A stretch of DNA of 64,000 bases, taken from Tannerella sp. (GTDB lineage: Bacteria > Bacteroidota > Bacteroidia > Bacteroidales > Tannerellaceae). The position numbers and the translations under genes are program-made. Location: contig JAISNP010000048.1 in NCBI GenBank assembly GCA_031276175.1, forward strand, positions 1-64,000. The letters are read 5' to 3'. A model generated the notes under the pieces. It had not been told where the DNA came from. It searched no databases and saw nothing but the letters and a program-made list of their open reading frames with translations. Shown one piece after another: positions 53,020 through 62,523 of this stretch; position 1 is the first letter of the stretch, and every line of letters starts with the position of its first letter.

Positions 53020-54231
53020 TTACCGGACAAGCGTCTTGTACGACGCATTGCCGACCGTTATGATGTAAAGCCCTGCCGGAAGTGCGATTTGTTCGCGCGA
53101 GGCCGTCAGTGTGCATTTTTTTACGAGTTGACCGCCGACGGAATAAATGCCGGCCGACACCGTTTCGTCCGACTCGATAACCGCATAGCCGCTTATTCCG
53201 TATACCCTGCAACGGGGATCGTCCGGCGCGGAAACGGATTGCGGTACGGGAATGGTTTCGACAGACATTCCGTTGTAATAATACGCTGTCTCCGTATAAT
53301 GAAGCGCTGCCGTTCCTTCGGCCGTCATTACATATCCTTTCGATTTGTACGGATAACCGTTTTCCGTATAATAAGTTTCCATATAAGGCAGCTCCGTATA
53401 CGGGCCGATAATGCGATCTCCGATACGTATCAGGCGACCTGCATCGTCATACTCATATTCGTAAAGCGGAGTAAGGATGTATCCGCCGCCGTCAGGATAA
53501 GTGATACGTACGATTCCGCGACGTATCAGGCGGCCTTTGTCGTCGAACACACATTCTTCCGTCGCCGTTGTCGATTCGATTTTACCCGCGTGCTCTCCCG
53601 ATAAATACGTCGTTTCGGTCGTCAGCGTACAAAAATATCCGGAGTCGGTATCCGCATAGGCGTATGTCTCCGCGGTGATCTTGTCTTTTGTGTATATTGT
53701 TCTGCCGCTGTCGGTATAATATGTGCGTATCGTATCGGAACCGAACGCTTCGGCCGGAATATTGCCGTCCGGGTCAAGCTCGTATGTTTCTGAAGGATAT
53801 TTATGTATTTCTACCGAAAGCCTGCCTTCCGAATCGTATTCATACAGGGTTTCACCGAAAAGGGCATATTCCCGGAGTTTGCCCGTCCCTTCCCGGGGAA
53901 ATCCTTCATCCGGATTCGGTTTCGGAAAAAGTTCCTGCCGCACGACCAATTTCCCGTCGGGCGAATATTCGTATGCCTCACACCGCATTACGCCGGAATG
54001 TGTAATCACGGTATCCCTTAATCCGTCTTTGCTGTGTATGTGCTCTTCATAGACGCGCTCGATAATATTCCCGTCTCCGTCATACACCACATGAATAACG
54101 CTGTCAACCGTAATAATTTTCTGCCGGAGATTATTCGAGAAATAATCCTTAGCGCGCGGATGGCTTATACCTGTGCCATATCCTGCGGATGCGTAAAGGA
54201 TAAGCATTGATGCAATCATTAATTTTTTCAT
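53020..54231 (-). CDS. Secreted protein with YD-like repeats and T9SS-type C-terminus
   Basis: YEYDSEGRL / YEYDDAGRLIRIGDRI; C-terminus SAGIYSVGGQLVKKCTL...LPAGLYIITVGNASYKTLVR; N-terminal signal MKKLMIASMLILYASAGYG. Confidence 0.85.
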   Translation of the reverse strand: MKKLMIASMLILYASAGYGTGISHPRAKDYFSNNLRQKIITVDSVIHVVYDGDGNIIERVYEEHIHSKDGLRDTVITHSGVMRCEAYEYSPDGKLVVRQELFPKPNPDEGFPREGTGKLREYALFGETLYEYDSEGRLSVEIHKYPSETYELDPDGNIPAEAFGSDTIRTYYTDSGRTIYTKDKITAETYAYADTDSGYFCTLTTETTYLSGEHAGKIESTTATEECVFDDKGRLIRRGIVRITYPDGGGYILTPLYEYEYDDAGRLIRIGDRIIGPYTELPYMETYYTENGYPYKSKGYVMTAEGTAALHYTETAYYYNGMSVETIPVPQSVSAPDDPRCRVYGISGYAVIESDETVSAGIYSVGGQLVKKCTLTASREQIALPAGLYIITVGNASYKTLVR

Positions 54232-54300
54232 AAGGCTGATATTTTTTATAGCTATGGCTGCAAATGTAGAATATATTAATGAAAGTCTCCCAAAAAACAA

Positions 54301-54378
54301 TCAAAAAAAAACGCGACAAGTTTTCGTCGTACTGAAATATCTTTTGAAAAAGGCGGAAAAAGACAGTTTAAATAAAAC
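54301..54378 (-). pseudogene. 3'-end remnant of a TPR-regulator paralog
   Basis: Minus-strand LFKLSFSAFFKRYFSTTKTCRVFF* matches LSFSAFFKKIF at the C-terminus of the intact 55337 gene, also at DNA level. Confidence 0.55.
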
Positions 54379-54416
54379 AAGTGCACTAAAGATTTTCTCC
54401 CGTGCACTTGAGTGTT

Positions 54417-54451
54417 GGCAGGAAATGCTTGTCGCCGAAGCATTTCCTGCC
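54417..54451 (-). terminator. Strong hairpin downstream of the 54462 gene
   Basis: GGCAGGAAATGCTT-GTCGCCG-AAGCATTTCCTGCC perfect 14-bp stem; a second hairpin CAAGTGCAC...GTGCACTTG at 54378-54410. Confidence 0.75.
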
Positions 54452-54461
54452 GGATTCTTCT

Positions 54462-55175
54462 TCACAGCATAAAGTTATAGCCCAGTCCTATCCAGAATAT
54501 TCTGTTTTGCACGTTTTTGAATCCCTTAAAAGATTCGGGCATTATGGGGAAACGGTCATATACGTTTTCCAGTCCGAAATTGAAGTTTGCACTGATGTTG
54601 AAATGATACACATCAAGAAACAGGCCTCCGATCAGACCGGCGTCAATCTTGTTTGCCGCCTTGAGCACGTAATTATCCAGATACGCACCGTTCATTTTAT
54701 TGTCCTCGAAAACGTTCAGACCGTGTTTGCTTTCCAGCCCTTCCTCCCTCAACGAGCCGCCGCCCGAATATCCGTATGCCATGTAGATGCCGGCATTGAC
54801 ACCGATGCGCACGTTTTCGTCCACGGGATATTTGTATACGGCGGAAATCGGAATCTCGAAATAGCGGGGCGACAGTTTAAGTGTAACTGTACCCGCATAG
54901 TTTTCCGGAACGTTTACGAGCGGCGCATATCCGCAGGAATTGGATATGCCGATTTCCGTAGTATATACGCCGGACTGAATGCCCCAACGGGACGAAAACA
55001 TGTATTCCAGAGATACGCCGAGTTTGTAACCCGTTTTGGCTGACGATTCGTTGGCATGTGAAAAGTCGGATACGGCCAGGCCGGTCTTTGCTCCCACCGA
55101 CAGTTGTGCATGAAGGCCTGTTACCACAGCACAGAAAAATAATAATGTTATCAGTTTCTTCGCATTTTTTTTCAT
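54462..55175 (-). CDS. Outer-membrane beta-barrel protein
   Basis: Signal MKKNAKKLITLLFFCAVVTGLHA; LSVGAKTGLAVSDF; C-terminal RIFWIGLGYNFML. Confidence 0.85.
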   Translation of the reverse strand: MKKNAKKLITLLFFCAVVTGLHAQLSVGAKTGLAVSDFSHANESSAKTGYKLGVSLEYMFSSRWGIQSGVYTTEIGISNSCGYAPLVNVPENYAGTVTLKLSPRYFEIPISAVYKYPVDENVRIGVNAGIYMAYGYSGGGSLREEGLESKHGLNVFEDNKMNGAYLDNYVLKAANKIDAGLIGGLFLDVYHFNISANFNFGLENVYDRFPIMPESFKGFKNVQNRIFWIGLGYNFML

Positions 55176-55336
55176 ATCACTATCAATTAAATTTACGGCT
55201 GCAAAGGTGGAACATATCAATGAAAGCTTCAAAGAAAACAGTCAAAAAAACGTGACAAGCCTGTATTAAGAATCAGCGTGTTACAAAAAAAAGTGTGACA
55301 ACGAAGGTGGGAAAACGGACTGGAATATGCTGAATG

Positions 55337-57085
55337 TCATAATTTTTCGTTCTTGTTCCCGGAGGACGGAAATATTTTTTTGAAAAAGGCGGAAAAAGAT
55401 AGCGAAGCGCCCTGTATGCCGAATTTTTCACGCAGGCGCGAGCGCTGTTTCCTTACCAGTTCGTCCGTAATGCCCAGCAGACAGCCTTCCGTTTTGGTGG
55501 GCAGATCGAAAAAGGAAAGCAAAAACATATTTCGGTAGGTGGAGACGGCGTCTTGCAGTTTTTCCAGAAACAGTTCGTAGATGTCGGGAAACAGCACGCG
55601 CACCTGCTCTTCCAGCGTATCGAAATCTTTTGTCGACAGCGGCCGGACGTTTTGCCGTCCGGAGTCCTGTGCCGCCCGCCTGATTTTCATACCTGTGGAG
55701 GTCGACCGGAGCACGTCCGACTTCATGTCGAATACGGATTTTCCGAGCGCTTCGGCTTCCGATTTTTTCTTCAGGTAGTCCGCGTCTTCCGGTTCCTTGC
55801 CGCCCGACAGAGACTGCAGGCGCTTCAGTCGGGCAACCATGTGCAGGAAATCGTTTTCCATGCGCGCCAGCAGCGCCCGCTGTTCGAGTATTTTCATGTT
55901 TTTTCGCCGGATGATAATGCCGTATCCTGCCAACGATGCGACGCATATCAGCGCAAGGAGCGTAGCCGTGAGCAGATACCGGCGGTTGCGCTCCTGCGCG
56001 CGATTGTGGGCAAGCGCCAACTGGGTCTTGTCGTATTTCTTTTCGATTTCAAGTACATGTGTCCTGTTTCGTTCGGCGGTGATGGAATCGATTATGGCCT
56101 GATGCTGTTCGAAGAAGGCAAGCGCCTGTTCCGCATTGCCTTCGGCCTTGGCAAGCAGATAGTACTGATACGGGAGCGCATCTTTTGTCCAGTCGGAACG
56201 GGCTTTTTCGAGGCAGGCGCGCGCCTTGTCGAAATCGCCCTTGCGGATATACACATCGCTCAACGACAGATAGGTTGGGCATGTGTCGCCGGACATATTG
56301 TTTAAAAGGTATTCTTCCGCAAGGTCGTATTCGCCCGATTCGGAATAGATTACGCCAAAATCGTTTTTCAAGTATGTCATGACCGAAGAATCTCCGGCCA
56401 GTCGGGCTATGGAATCGGCCTGTCGCAAAACGTGCAGCGCCTGTTCGAACTGCGCCTGTTCCAGAAAGACATATTCGCAATCCCTCAAGGCCAGCGCCTG
56501 GCTGCGCAGGTTTCCCGACCGGGCGTGCAGTGCGGCGGCTTCGCGGTACTTGTCCAGCGCTTCGGGGTAGTGCTCCCTTAACATGTATATATCGGCAAAA
56601 TAACTGTTTATATATGCAGCCAGCGACGTGTTCTGCGTTTTTTGCGCAAGCGCGAGCGCTTCGATGTATGTATCGGCGGCCGAATCGTAATTGAGGTTTT
56701 CGGCCTGCGCGCGTCCCAGGTAGAGGCGTATCTGCGCCTGTTCCTCCGTCGTGCCGTGCCGGTCGAAGTATGCTTTTGCACGTTGCCATTCGTCGACGGG
56801 CAGGAGGTTTTCGGGCGGTCTTGACTTCCGCATTTCGTCTTCCGCTTTCCCCGACAACATGCACAGGCGGGCATGTAGCCGGTCGCTCAACGGCGCAAGC
56901 AGTCCGACCTCTTCGAGCAGGGACTGCGCGCTGTCGGGGCGGACGGTCATCTGCGCCTCGGCTTCGTCCATCAGCCGCTGCGCCCCGTCGTCGTCCGTAC
57001 AGGCCGTATACAAGGCAAACGGCAACAGCATTATCATCCTGTGCAGACGCTTTTCATGCAGGATGTAACGGATTGCCCGTATCAT
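55337..57085 (-). CDS. TPR-containing membrane/lipoprotein-type regulator with cytoplasmic DNA-binding-like C-terminal domain
   Basis: MIRAIRYILHEKRLHRMIMLLPFALYTACTDDD signal; TPR repeats; TM RRYLLTATLLALICVASLAGYGIII; C-terminal HTH-like region. ORF is open to 57394 through MITE copy B. Confidence 0.78.
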   Translation of the reverse strand: MIRAIRYILHEKRLHRMIMLLPFALYTACTDDDGAQRLMDEAEAQMTVRPDSAQSLLEEVGLLAPLSDRLHARLCMLSGKAEDEMRKSRPPENLLPVDEWQRAKAYFDRHGTTEEQAQIRLYLGRAQAENLNYDSAADTYIEALALAQKTQNTSLAAYINSYFADIYMLREHYPEALDKYREAAALHARSGNLRSQALALRDCEYVFLEQAQFEQALHVLRQADSIARLAGDSSVMTYLKNDFGVIYSESGEYDLAEEYLLNNMSGDTCPTYLSLSDVYIRKGDFDKARACLEKARSDWTKDALPYQYYLLAKAEGNAEQALAFFEQHQAIIDSITAERNRTHVLEIEKKYDKTQLALAHNRAQERNRRYLLTATLLALICVASLAGYGIIIRRKNMKILEQRALLARMENDFLHMVARLKRLQSLSGGKEPEDADYLKKKSEAEALGKSVFDMKSDVLRSTSTGMKIRRAAQDSGRQNVRPLSTKDFDTLEEQVRVLFPDIYELFLEKLQDAVSTYRNMFLLSFFDLPTKTEGCLLGITDELVRKQRSRLREKFGIQGASLSFSAFFKKIFPSSGNKNEKL

Positions 57086-57131
57086 GCGGATGCGTAAAGG
57101 AGAAGTATTGACGTAATCGGTAATAATATTT

Positions 57132-57380
57132 AATGTATGTCGGATATGATACCCCAACCGGCCGGCAGCCGCAATCTTCCGTGCCGGAAGCCGTCGTTCG
57201 TGCGGAAAGACTTCCGGGGCGTGAAAAACGCCGGAATCCACGCGCGTGTTTATTTCAAACACGCACGAGGATTTTTCGTCTTTTCCCGGAAAAGGGCTGT
57301 TTATTCCGTCGCCCGGACGCTGCAATAATAAATGAAGATTGCGGCTTTCAACCGATGGAGGTATCATATCCGATATACAT
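57132..57380. mobile_element. MITE-like element, copy B (about 249 bp)
   Basis: Full TIRs: ATGTATGTCGGATATGATACC...AGCCGCAATCTTC and inverted GAAGATTGCGGCT...GGTATCATATCCGATATACAT; flanked by 9-bp direct repeat ATAATATTT (57123-57131 and 57381-57389). Confidence 0.92.
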
Positions 57381-57498
57381 ATAATATTTTTCATAAGGCC
57401 GATAATTTTTCATAGCTGCGGTTGTAAAGTTAATGAAAGTCTCCAAAATCATAGTCAAAAAACCGTGTCTTTTAGCCTTTTCTTACATCGCACTCATG

Positions 57499-58380
57499 TT
57501 ATTTTATCAACCGCCTGAACTCGCCCGGCGTGCGGCCTGTCTTTTTCCTGAAGAAAGTAGAGAACTGCCCGGCGTTTTCAAAATGCAGGGCATACGCCAC
57601 TTCGGAAACATTCAGCGATGTATCGGTCAGCAATTCCTTGGCGCGAAGTATTTTCTGTTGCAAGCGGTATTGCGCGGGCGACACGCCGGTATATTCCTTG
57701 AACATGCGCCGGAACCACGAATAGCCCATCCCCAGTCCGGAAGCGATGTCTTCGGGCGAAAGCGAACCTTCGAGGTCGTCTTTAATCAGCTTTTTTGCTT
57801 CAAATATTTTATCTTCGAGATACGATTCCTGAAAATGGCTGTTTTTCTTTTTGTAATACACGGCGCCCATGATATGCAGGACGATGCTCGAAATCATCTG
57901 CTGGTATCCTGTTTTTTCCTGCTTCGCAAGTTCCAGAATATCTTCGTACAGCCCGACGATGTCCGAACTGTGCCCGATATGAAACAAAGGCTCTTCTCTG
58001 ACGAAAAACTGCCTTTCTACCCGCCTGTCGATATGCAATCCGCGGAATCCGACCCAGTATTCGTTCCATCCCGTACCGGAATCGGGACAGTAGCTGTGCC
58101 ATTCGCCGGGAAAGAGCAGGATCACCGTCCCCTCGCCTATCCGCTGTTTCTTTACCGACTGCGAGGCAAAAAAACCGCTGCCTTTCGTGATATAAATCAG
58201 CTGGTATTCGTTTAGCGTACGCGAATCCGGCGGCGAAAAGTCATACTGACCGGGATGACGCGAAAGCGGATAATGGCTTCGGGGAGGGATAAACTGGTAT
58301 CCGATCGTTGTGACGACAATCCCCCACTCCTCGTCCGTCGCATTGATGGTCAGGTAACGGAGCTGTTCGTTTTTCATCAT
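57499..58380 (-). CDS. AraC-family transcriptional regulator (likely rhamnose-responsive)
   Basis: Cupin N-terminus; C-terminal EDIASGLGMGYSWFRRMFKEYTGVSPAQYRLQQKI...ALHFENAGQFSTFFRKKTGRTPGEFRRL; divergent from rhaB. Confidence 0.92.
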   Translation of the reverse strand: MMKNEQLRYLTINATDEEWGIVVTTIGYQFIPPRSHYPLSRHPGQYDFSPPDSRTLNEYQLIYITKGSGFFASQSVKKQRIGEGTVILLFPGEWHSYCPDSGTGWNEYWVGFRGLHIDRRVERQFFVREEPLFHIGHSSDIVGLYEDILELAKQEKTGYQQMISSIVLHIMGAVYYKKKNSHFQESYLEDKIFEAKKLIKDDLEGSLSPEDIASGLGMGYSWFRRMFKEYTGVSPAQYRLQQKILRAKELLTDTSLNVSEVAYALHFENAGQFSTFFRKKTGRTPGEFRRLIK

Positions 58381-58480
58381 TTTTGTATCAATATTGAAAC
58401 ATAAACTATCATTTTCGTAAACAAAGATAGAAAGAAAACGAATATCTTTGCCGGCGATAAACAACATAATGCCTGATAAC

Positions 58481-59914
58481 ATGAAGCAATATTATTTTTT
58501 AGCATTTGATTTGGGCGCCACAAGCGGACGATCCGTTTTGGGCGCATTTGACGGTGTCAATTTTGAAATGCGCGAACTGACACGTTTCCCCAATACCCTT
58601 ATGGAACTGCACGGACGATTTTACTGGAACGTATTCGGGCTGTACGAATCCCTGAAAAACGGGTTGAGAGCCTGTGCCGAACAAGGCATAAAACCTGCCT
58701 CTATCGGAATAGATACATGGGGCGTAGACTTCGGCTACATCGCCAAAGACGGCACGATACTCGGAATGCCCCGCGCATACCGCGACCCGTATACGAACGG
58801 CGCCCCCGAAGCCTTTTTTGCCGGCGCCGTCCCGCGCGAAGAAGTCTATCGACTGACGGGTTGCCAGATCATGAATTTCAACAGCCTGTATCAACTATAC
58901 CGCGCCGCGGAGCAGGATTTTGCCCCGTTGAAAGCGGCCGACAAGATCCTGTTCATGCCCGACCTGCTGTCGTATATGCTGACCGGGAAGCAAGTATGCG
59001 AATATACGGAGGCATCTACCTCGCAGATGCTTAACCCTTCGACGCGCCGCTTCGAACCATCCCTGCTCAAGGCGGCCGGACTGTCCGACTCGTTGCTGCA
59101 TCCGCCGACCGACCCGGGCGTCGTCATCGGGACGCTGACCGATGCGCTGGCCGAAGAGACAGGCATCGGGAAAGTGCCCGTGGTAACGGTGGCCGGACAC
59201 GACACGGCGTCGGCCGTGATTGCCGTGCCCGCAACCGGGCCGCATTTCGCCTACCTGAGCAGCGGCACATGGAGCCTGATGGGCGTAGAAACGGAAAAGC
59301 CCGTCCTGACACAGGAATCGTTTGAAAAGAATTTCACGAACGAAGGCGGCATCGAAGGCACAACCCGTTTCCTGAAAAACATCACCGGCATGTGGCTCCT
59401 CGAACAGTGCCGCAAGGAATGGAGCAGGGCAGGCAGAGACTATTCGTATCCCGACATTGTGAAGATGGCCGAACAGGCGGGCAAAAGCCCTTCGATCGTG
59501 AACCCCGACGACCCGCGCTTAGCCAATCCGCCGAGCATGACGAAAGCGATTGCCGCGATTTGCGAAGAAACGTATCAGCCCGTCCCGCAGTCGGACGCCG
59601 AATATGTCCGCTGCATCTTCGAAAGCCTCGCCAACCGTTACCGGGAAACGCTGGAGCAACTGTCGGGCATGATTTCGTTTCCGATAGAAAAGTTGCACGT
59701 AATCGGCGGAGGCTCGCAGAACGACCTGCTCAATCAATTTACCGCCAATGCCGTCGGACTGCCCGTAGTGGCAGGCCCCTCGGAAGCCACGGCCATCGGC
59801 AATTGCCTGATGCAGGCAAAGGCTGCCGGGCTGGTAAAAGACCGTTGGGAGATTCGCCGCATCGTGGCCGCATCGTTCGCAACGCAGACATTCCTGCCGG
59901 AAAATAAAAAGTGA
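58481..59914 (+). CDS. rhaB: Rhamnulokinase
   Basis: LAFDLGATSGRSVLGAFDG; GIDTWGVDFGYI; VIGGGSQNDLLNQFTANA. Confidence 0.95.
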   Translation: MKQYYFLAFDLGATSGRSVLGAFDGVNFEMRELTRFPNTLMELHGRFYWNVFGLYESLKNGLRACAEQGIKPASIGIDTWGVDFGYIAKDGTILGMPRAYRDPYTNGAPEAFFAGAVPREEVYRLTGCQIMNFNSLYQLYRAAEQDFAPLKAADKILFMPDLLSYMLTGKQVCEYTEASTSQMLNPSTRRFEPSLLKAAGLSDSLLHPPTDPGVVIGTLTDALAEETGIGKVPVVTVAGHDTASAVIAVPATGPHFAYLSSGTWSLMGVETEKPVLTQESFEKNFTNEGGIEGTTRFLKNITGMWLLEQCRKEWSRAGRDYSYPDIVKMAEQAGKSPSIVNPDDPRLANPPSMTKAIAAICEETYQPVPQSDAEYVRCIFESLANRYRETLEQLSGMISFPIEKLHVIGGGSQNDLLNQFTANAVGLPVVAGPSEATAIGNCLMQAKAAGLVKDRWEIRRIVAASFATQTFLPENKK

Positions 59915-59974
59915 AGTAATACGGAGACAATAAAAAGGAATTTATCTTACATTAATTATTAAATATGATTTATC

Positions 59975-61228
59975 ATGAAAGAAAGTACTGTTACAAAAGC
60001 GTATGAAGCAGCGGCCGCACGTTATGCCGCGCTCGGAGTAGACGCCGGCAAGGCGTTGGAAAAATTGAGTAAAATATCCCTGTCGCTGCATTGCTGGCAG
60101 GCCGACGACGTAAGCGGGTTCGAAAACCAGGGAGGCGACCTTAGCGGCGGCATCCAGGTGACGGGCAACTATCCCGGTAAGGCGCGCAATATCGACGAAC
60201 TGCGCGCGGACATCCTTAAAGCCACCTCGCTGATAGCAGGGAACCACCGGCTGAGCTTGCACGAAATCTACGGCGATTTCCGGGGGAAGGTCGTAGACCG
60301 CGACGAAGTGGAGCCGCTGCATTTCCAAAGCTGGATGGAATGGGGCAAGGCGAACGGCATGAAGCTGGATTTCAACTCCACCTCGTTCTCGCACCCGAAG
60401 AGCGGCAACCTGACGCTGGCCAATCCCGACAAGGGGATTCGCGACTTCTGGATCGAACACACAAAACGCTGCCGCAAAATCAGCAACGAGATGGGGCGGT
60501 ATCAGGGCGATCCCTGCATCATGAACCTCTGGGTTCACGACGGCAGCAAGGAAGTACCCGCCAACCGCCTGAAGTATCGCAGGATACTGGAACAGTCGCT
60601 GGACGAGATTTTCGCCGTTGAATACAGCCACATGAAGGACTGCATCGAAGCGAAGCTGTTCGGCATCGGAATGGAGAGCTACACGGTCGGATCGTATGAC
60701 TTCTATCTCGGATACGGCGCGAAGAAGGGCAAAATCGTCACTCTGGATACCGGCCATTTCCACCTGACGGAAAGCATTGCCGACAAGTTGTCGTCCCTGC
60801 TGCTGTTCACGCCCGAAATCATGCTCCACGTCAGCCGGCCGATACGCTGGGACAGCGATCATGTGGTGATCCTGAACGACGACTTGCTGGACTTGGCGCG
60901 CGAAATTGTCCGTTGCGACCGGCTGGAGCGCATCCACATCGGGCTGGACTATTTCGACGGCACGATTAACCGCATCGGCGCATACGTCATCGGCGCGCGC
61001 GCAACGCAGAAGGCGCTCCTGACGGCATTCCTCGAACCCTCGGACACGCTGATGGAATATGAGGCGAAAGAACAGCTGTTTGAACGCCTCGCACTGCAGG
61101 AAGAACTGAAATCCATGCCGTGGAGCGCCGTGTGGGACATGTTCTGCCTGAAAAACAACGTGCCTCCCGGCGAAGACTACATCGAGGAAATCCGGCAATA
61201 CGAGAAAAACGTGACATCCAAACGGTAA
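59975..61228 (+). CDS. rhaA: L-rhamnose isomerase
   Basis: LHCWQADDVSGFENQGGDLSGGIQVTGNYPGKARN; operon context. Confidence 0.95.
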   Translation: MKESTVTKAYEAAAARYAALGVDAGKALEKLSKISLSLHCWQADDVSGFENQGGDLSGGIQVTGNYPGKARNIDELRADILKATSLIAGNHRLSLHEIYGDFRGKVVDRDEVEPLHFQSWMEWGKANGMKLDFNSTSFSHPKSGNLTLANPDKGIRDFWIEHTKRCRKISNEMGRYQGDPCIMNLWVHDGSKEVPANRLKYRRILEQSLDEIFAVEYSHMKDCIEAKLFGIGMESYTVGSYDFYLGYGAKKGKIVTLDTGHFHLTESIADKLSSLLLFTPEIMLHVSRPIRWDSDHVVILNDDLLDLAREIVRCDRLERIHIGLDYFDGTINRIGAYVIGARATQKALLTAFLEPSDTLMEYEAKEQLFERLALQEELKSMPWSAVWDMFCLKNNVPPGEDYIEEIRQYEKNVTSKR

Positions 61229-61246
61229 TCGTCAAACAAAGAGGCA

Positions 61247-62269
61247 ATGAATACAGTCATCGGATTATTAATCATCGCGGTGGGAAGTTTCGGGCAGTCG
61301 AGTTCGTATGTCCCCATCAACAAGGTTAAAAACTGGTCGTGGGAAAGCTTCTGGTTTATCCAGGGTATTTTTGCATGGCTGGTTTTCCCGTTTTTCGGCG
61401 CACTGCTGGCCGTACCCGAAGGCGGCAGCCTGTGGCAGATTCTGTCGGTTGATTCGTCGGCCGTACTGAAAGCCGCAGGCTTCGGCATCCTCTGGGGCGT
61501 CGGCGGGTTGACCTTCGGACTGAGTATGCGCTATCTGGGCATCGCGCTCGGACAGTCGCTGGCGCTCGGCACCTGCTCCGCTTTCGGCACGCTGATACCC
61601 CCGCTGTTGCCGCGGCTCTTCCCTGAAGCGGAAAGCATTACCCCGGCGCTGATCATCGGCGTAAGCATTGCCGTGGCAGGCATTGCCGTCATCGGATACG
61701 CCGGCGCGCTGAAGTCGCAAAGCATGAGCGAAGAAGAAAAGCGCAAGGCGGTAAAAGACTTCGCGCTGAAAAAAGGATTGCTCATTGCCCTGCTGGCCGG
61801 AGCGATGAGCGCATGTTTCAACCTGGGACTGGAAGCAGGGAAACCGCTGGTTGTCGACGGCGTCAGCGACCTGTTCAAGACGCTGCCCGCCACGCTGATG
61901 GTCACCTGCGGCGGATTCCTTACCAACGCCGCCTACTGCCTGTTCCAAAACGCGCGAAACCGCACCTTCAAAGATTACGTCTCGGTAACGGGCGGCACGC
62001 TTGCAAACAACCTGCTGTTTTGCGCCCTGGCGGGACTGTTGTGGTATTCGCAGTTCTTCGGCCTGGGCATGGGGCAAAGTTTCCTTGAGCCGGGAAGCGT
62101 CATGATGGCCTTTTCGTGGTGTATCCTGATGACGCTGAACGTCACCTTCAGCAACGTCTGGGGCATACTGCTGAAAGAATGGAAAGGCGTCTCGACCGCC
62201 ACGATAGTCGCACTGGTTTCCGGGTTGGCGATACTTGTTTTTTCGCTCGTATTCCCGAACCTTGTGTAA
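61247..62269 (+). CDS. rhaT: L-rhamnose/proton symporter RhaT
   Basis: QSSSYVPINKVKNWSWESFWFIQGIFAWLVFPFFGALL; ten-TM pattern. Confidence 0.94.
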   Translation: MNTVIGLLIIAVGSFGQSSSYVPINKVKNWSWESFWFIQGIFAWLVFPFFGALLAVPEGGSLWQILSVDSSAVLKAAGFGILWGVGGLTFGLSMRYLGIALGQSLALGTCSAFGTLIPPLLPRLFPEAESITPALIIGVSIAVAGIAVIGYAGALKSQSMSEEEKRKAVKDFALKKGLLIALLAGAMSACFNLGLEAGKPLVVDGVSDLFKTLPATLMVTCGGFLTNAAYCLFQNARNRTFKDYVSVTGGTLANNLLFCALAGLLWYSQFFGLGMGQSFLEPGSVMMAFSWCILMTLNVTFSNVWGILLKEWKGVSTATIVALVSGLAILVFSLVFPNLV

Positions 62270-62290
62270 TCTTTGCGTCCCCTGCATATA

Positions 62291-62333
62291 TGAGATAGAA
62301 CCTCCCGCAGTATTCCGGCGGGATTCTATCTCA
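62291..62333 (+). terminator. Hairpin downstream of rhaT
   Basis: TGAGATAGAA-CC-TCCCGC ... GCGGGA-TTCTATCTCA long stem; partial copy CCCGCGGGATTCTATC follows at ~62346. Confidence 0.75.
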
Positions 62334-62523
62334 TTTCGATTTATTCCCGCGGGATTCTATCCCGGTTAACTCTTCTACGCGATAAGACTGCTAAACAGTC
62401 AACCCAAATCAGGAAAAGACGGATATGTGGGGTGGGGCATGTATGTTGAAGCATAAAATCAATTACGCCTCAAAAAAAGAATTAGCCTCTTTTTTCGTAA
62501 CTTTGCGCGAAAAAATTTATCAC

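Noticed and set aside
59942-61198. 418-aa minus-strand ORF
   Set aside because: Antisense to L-rhamnose isomerase, which is unambiguous.
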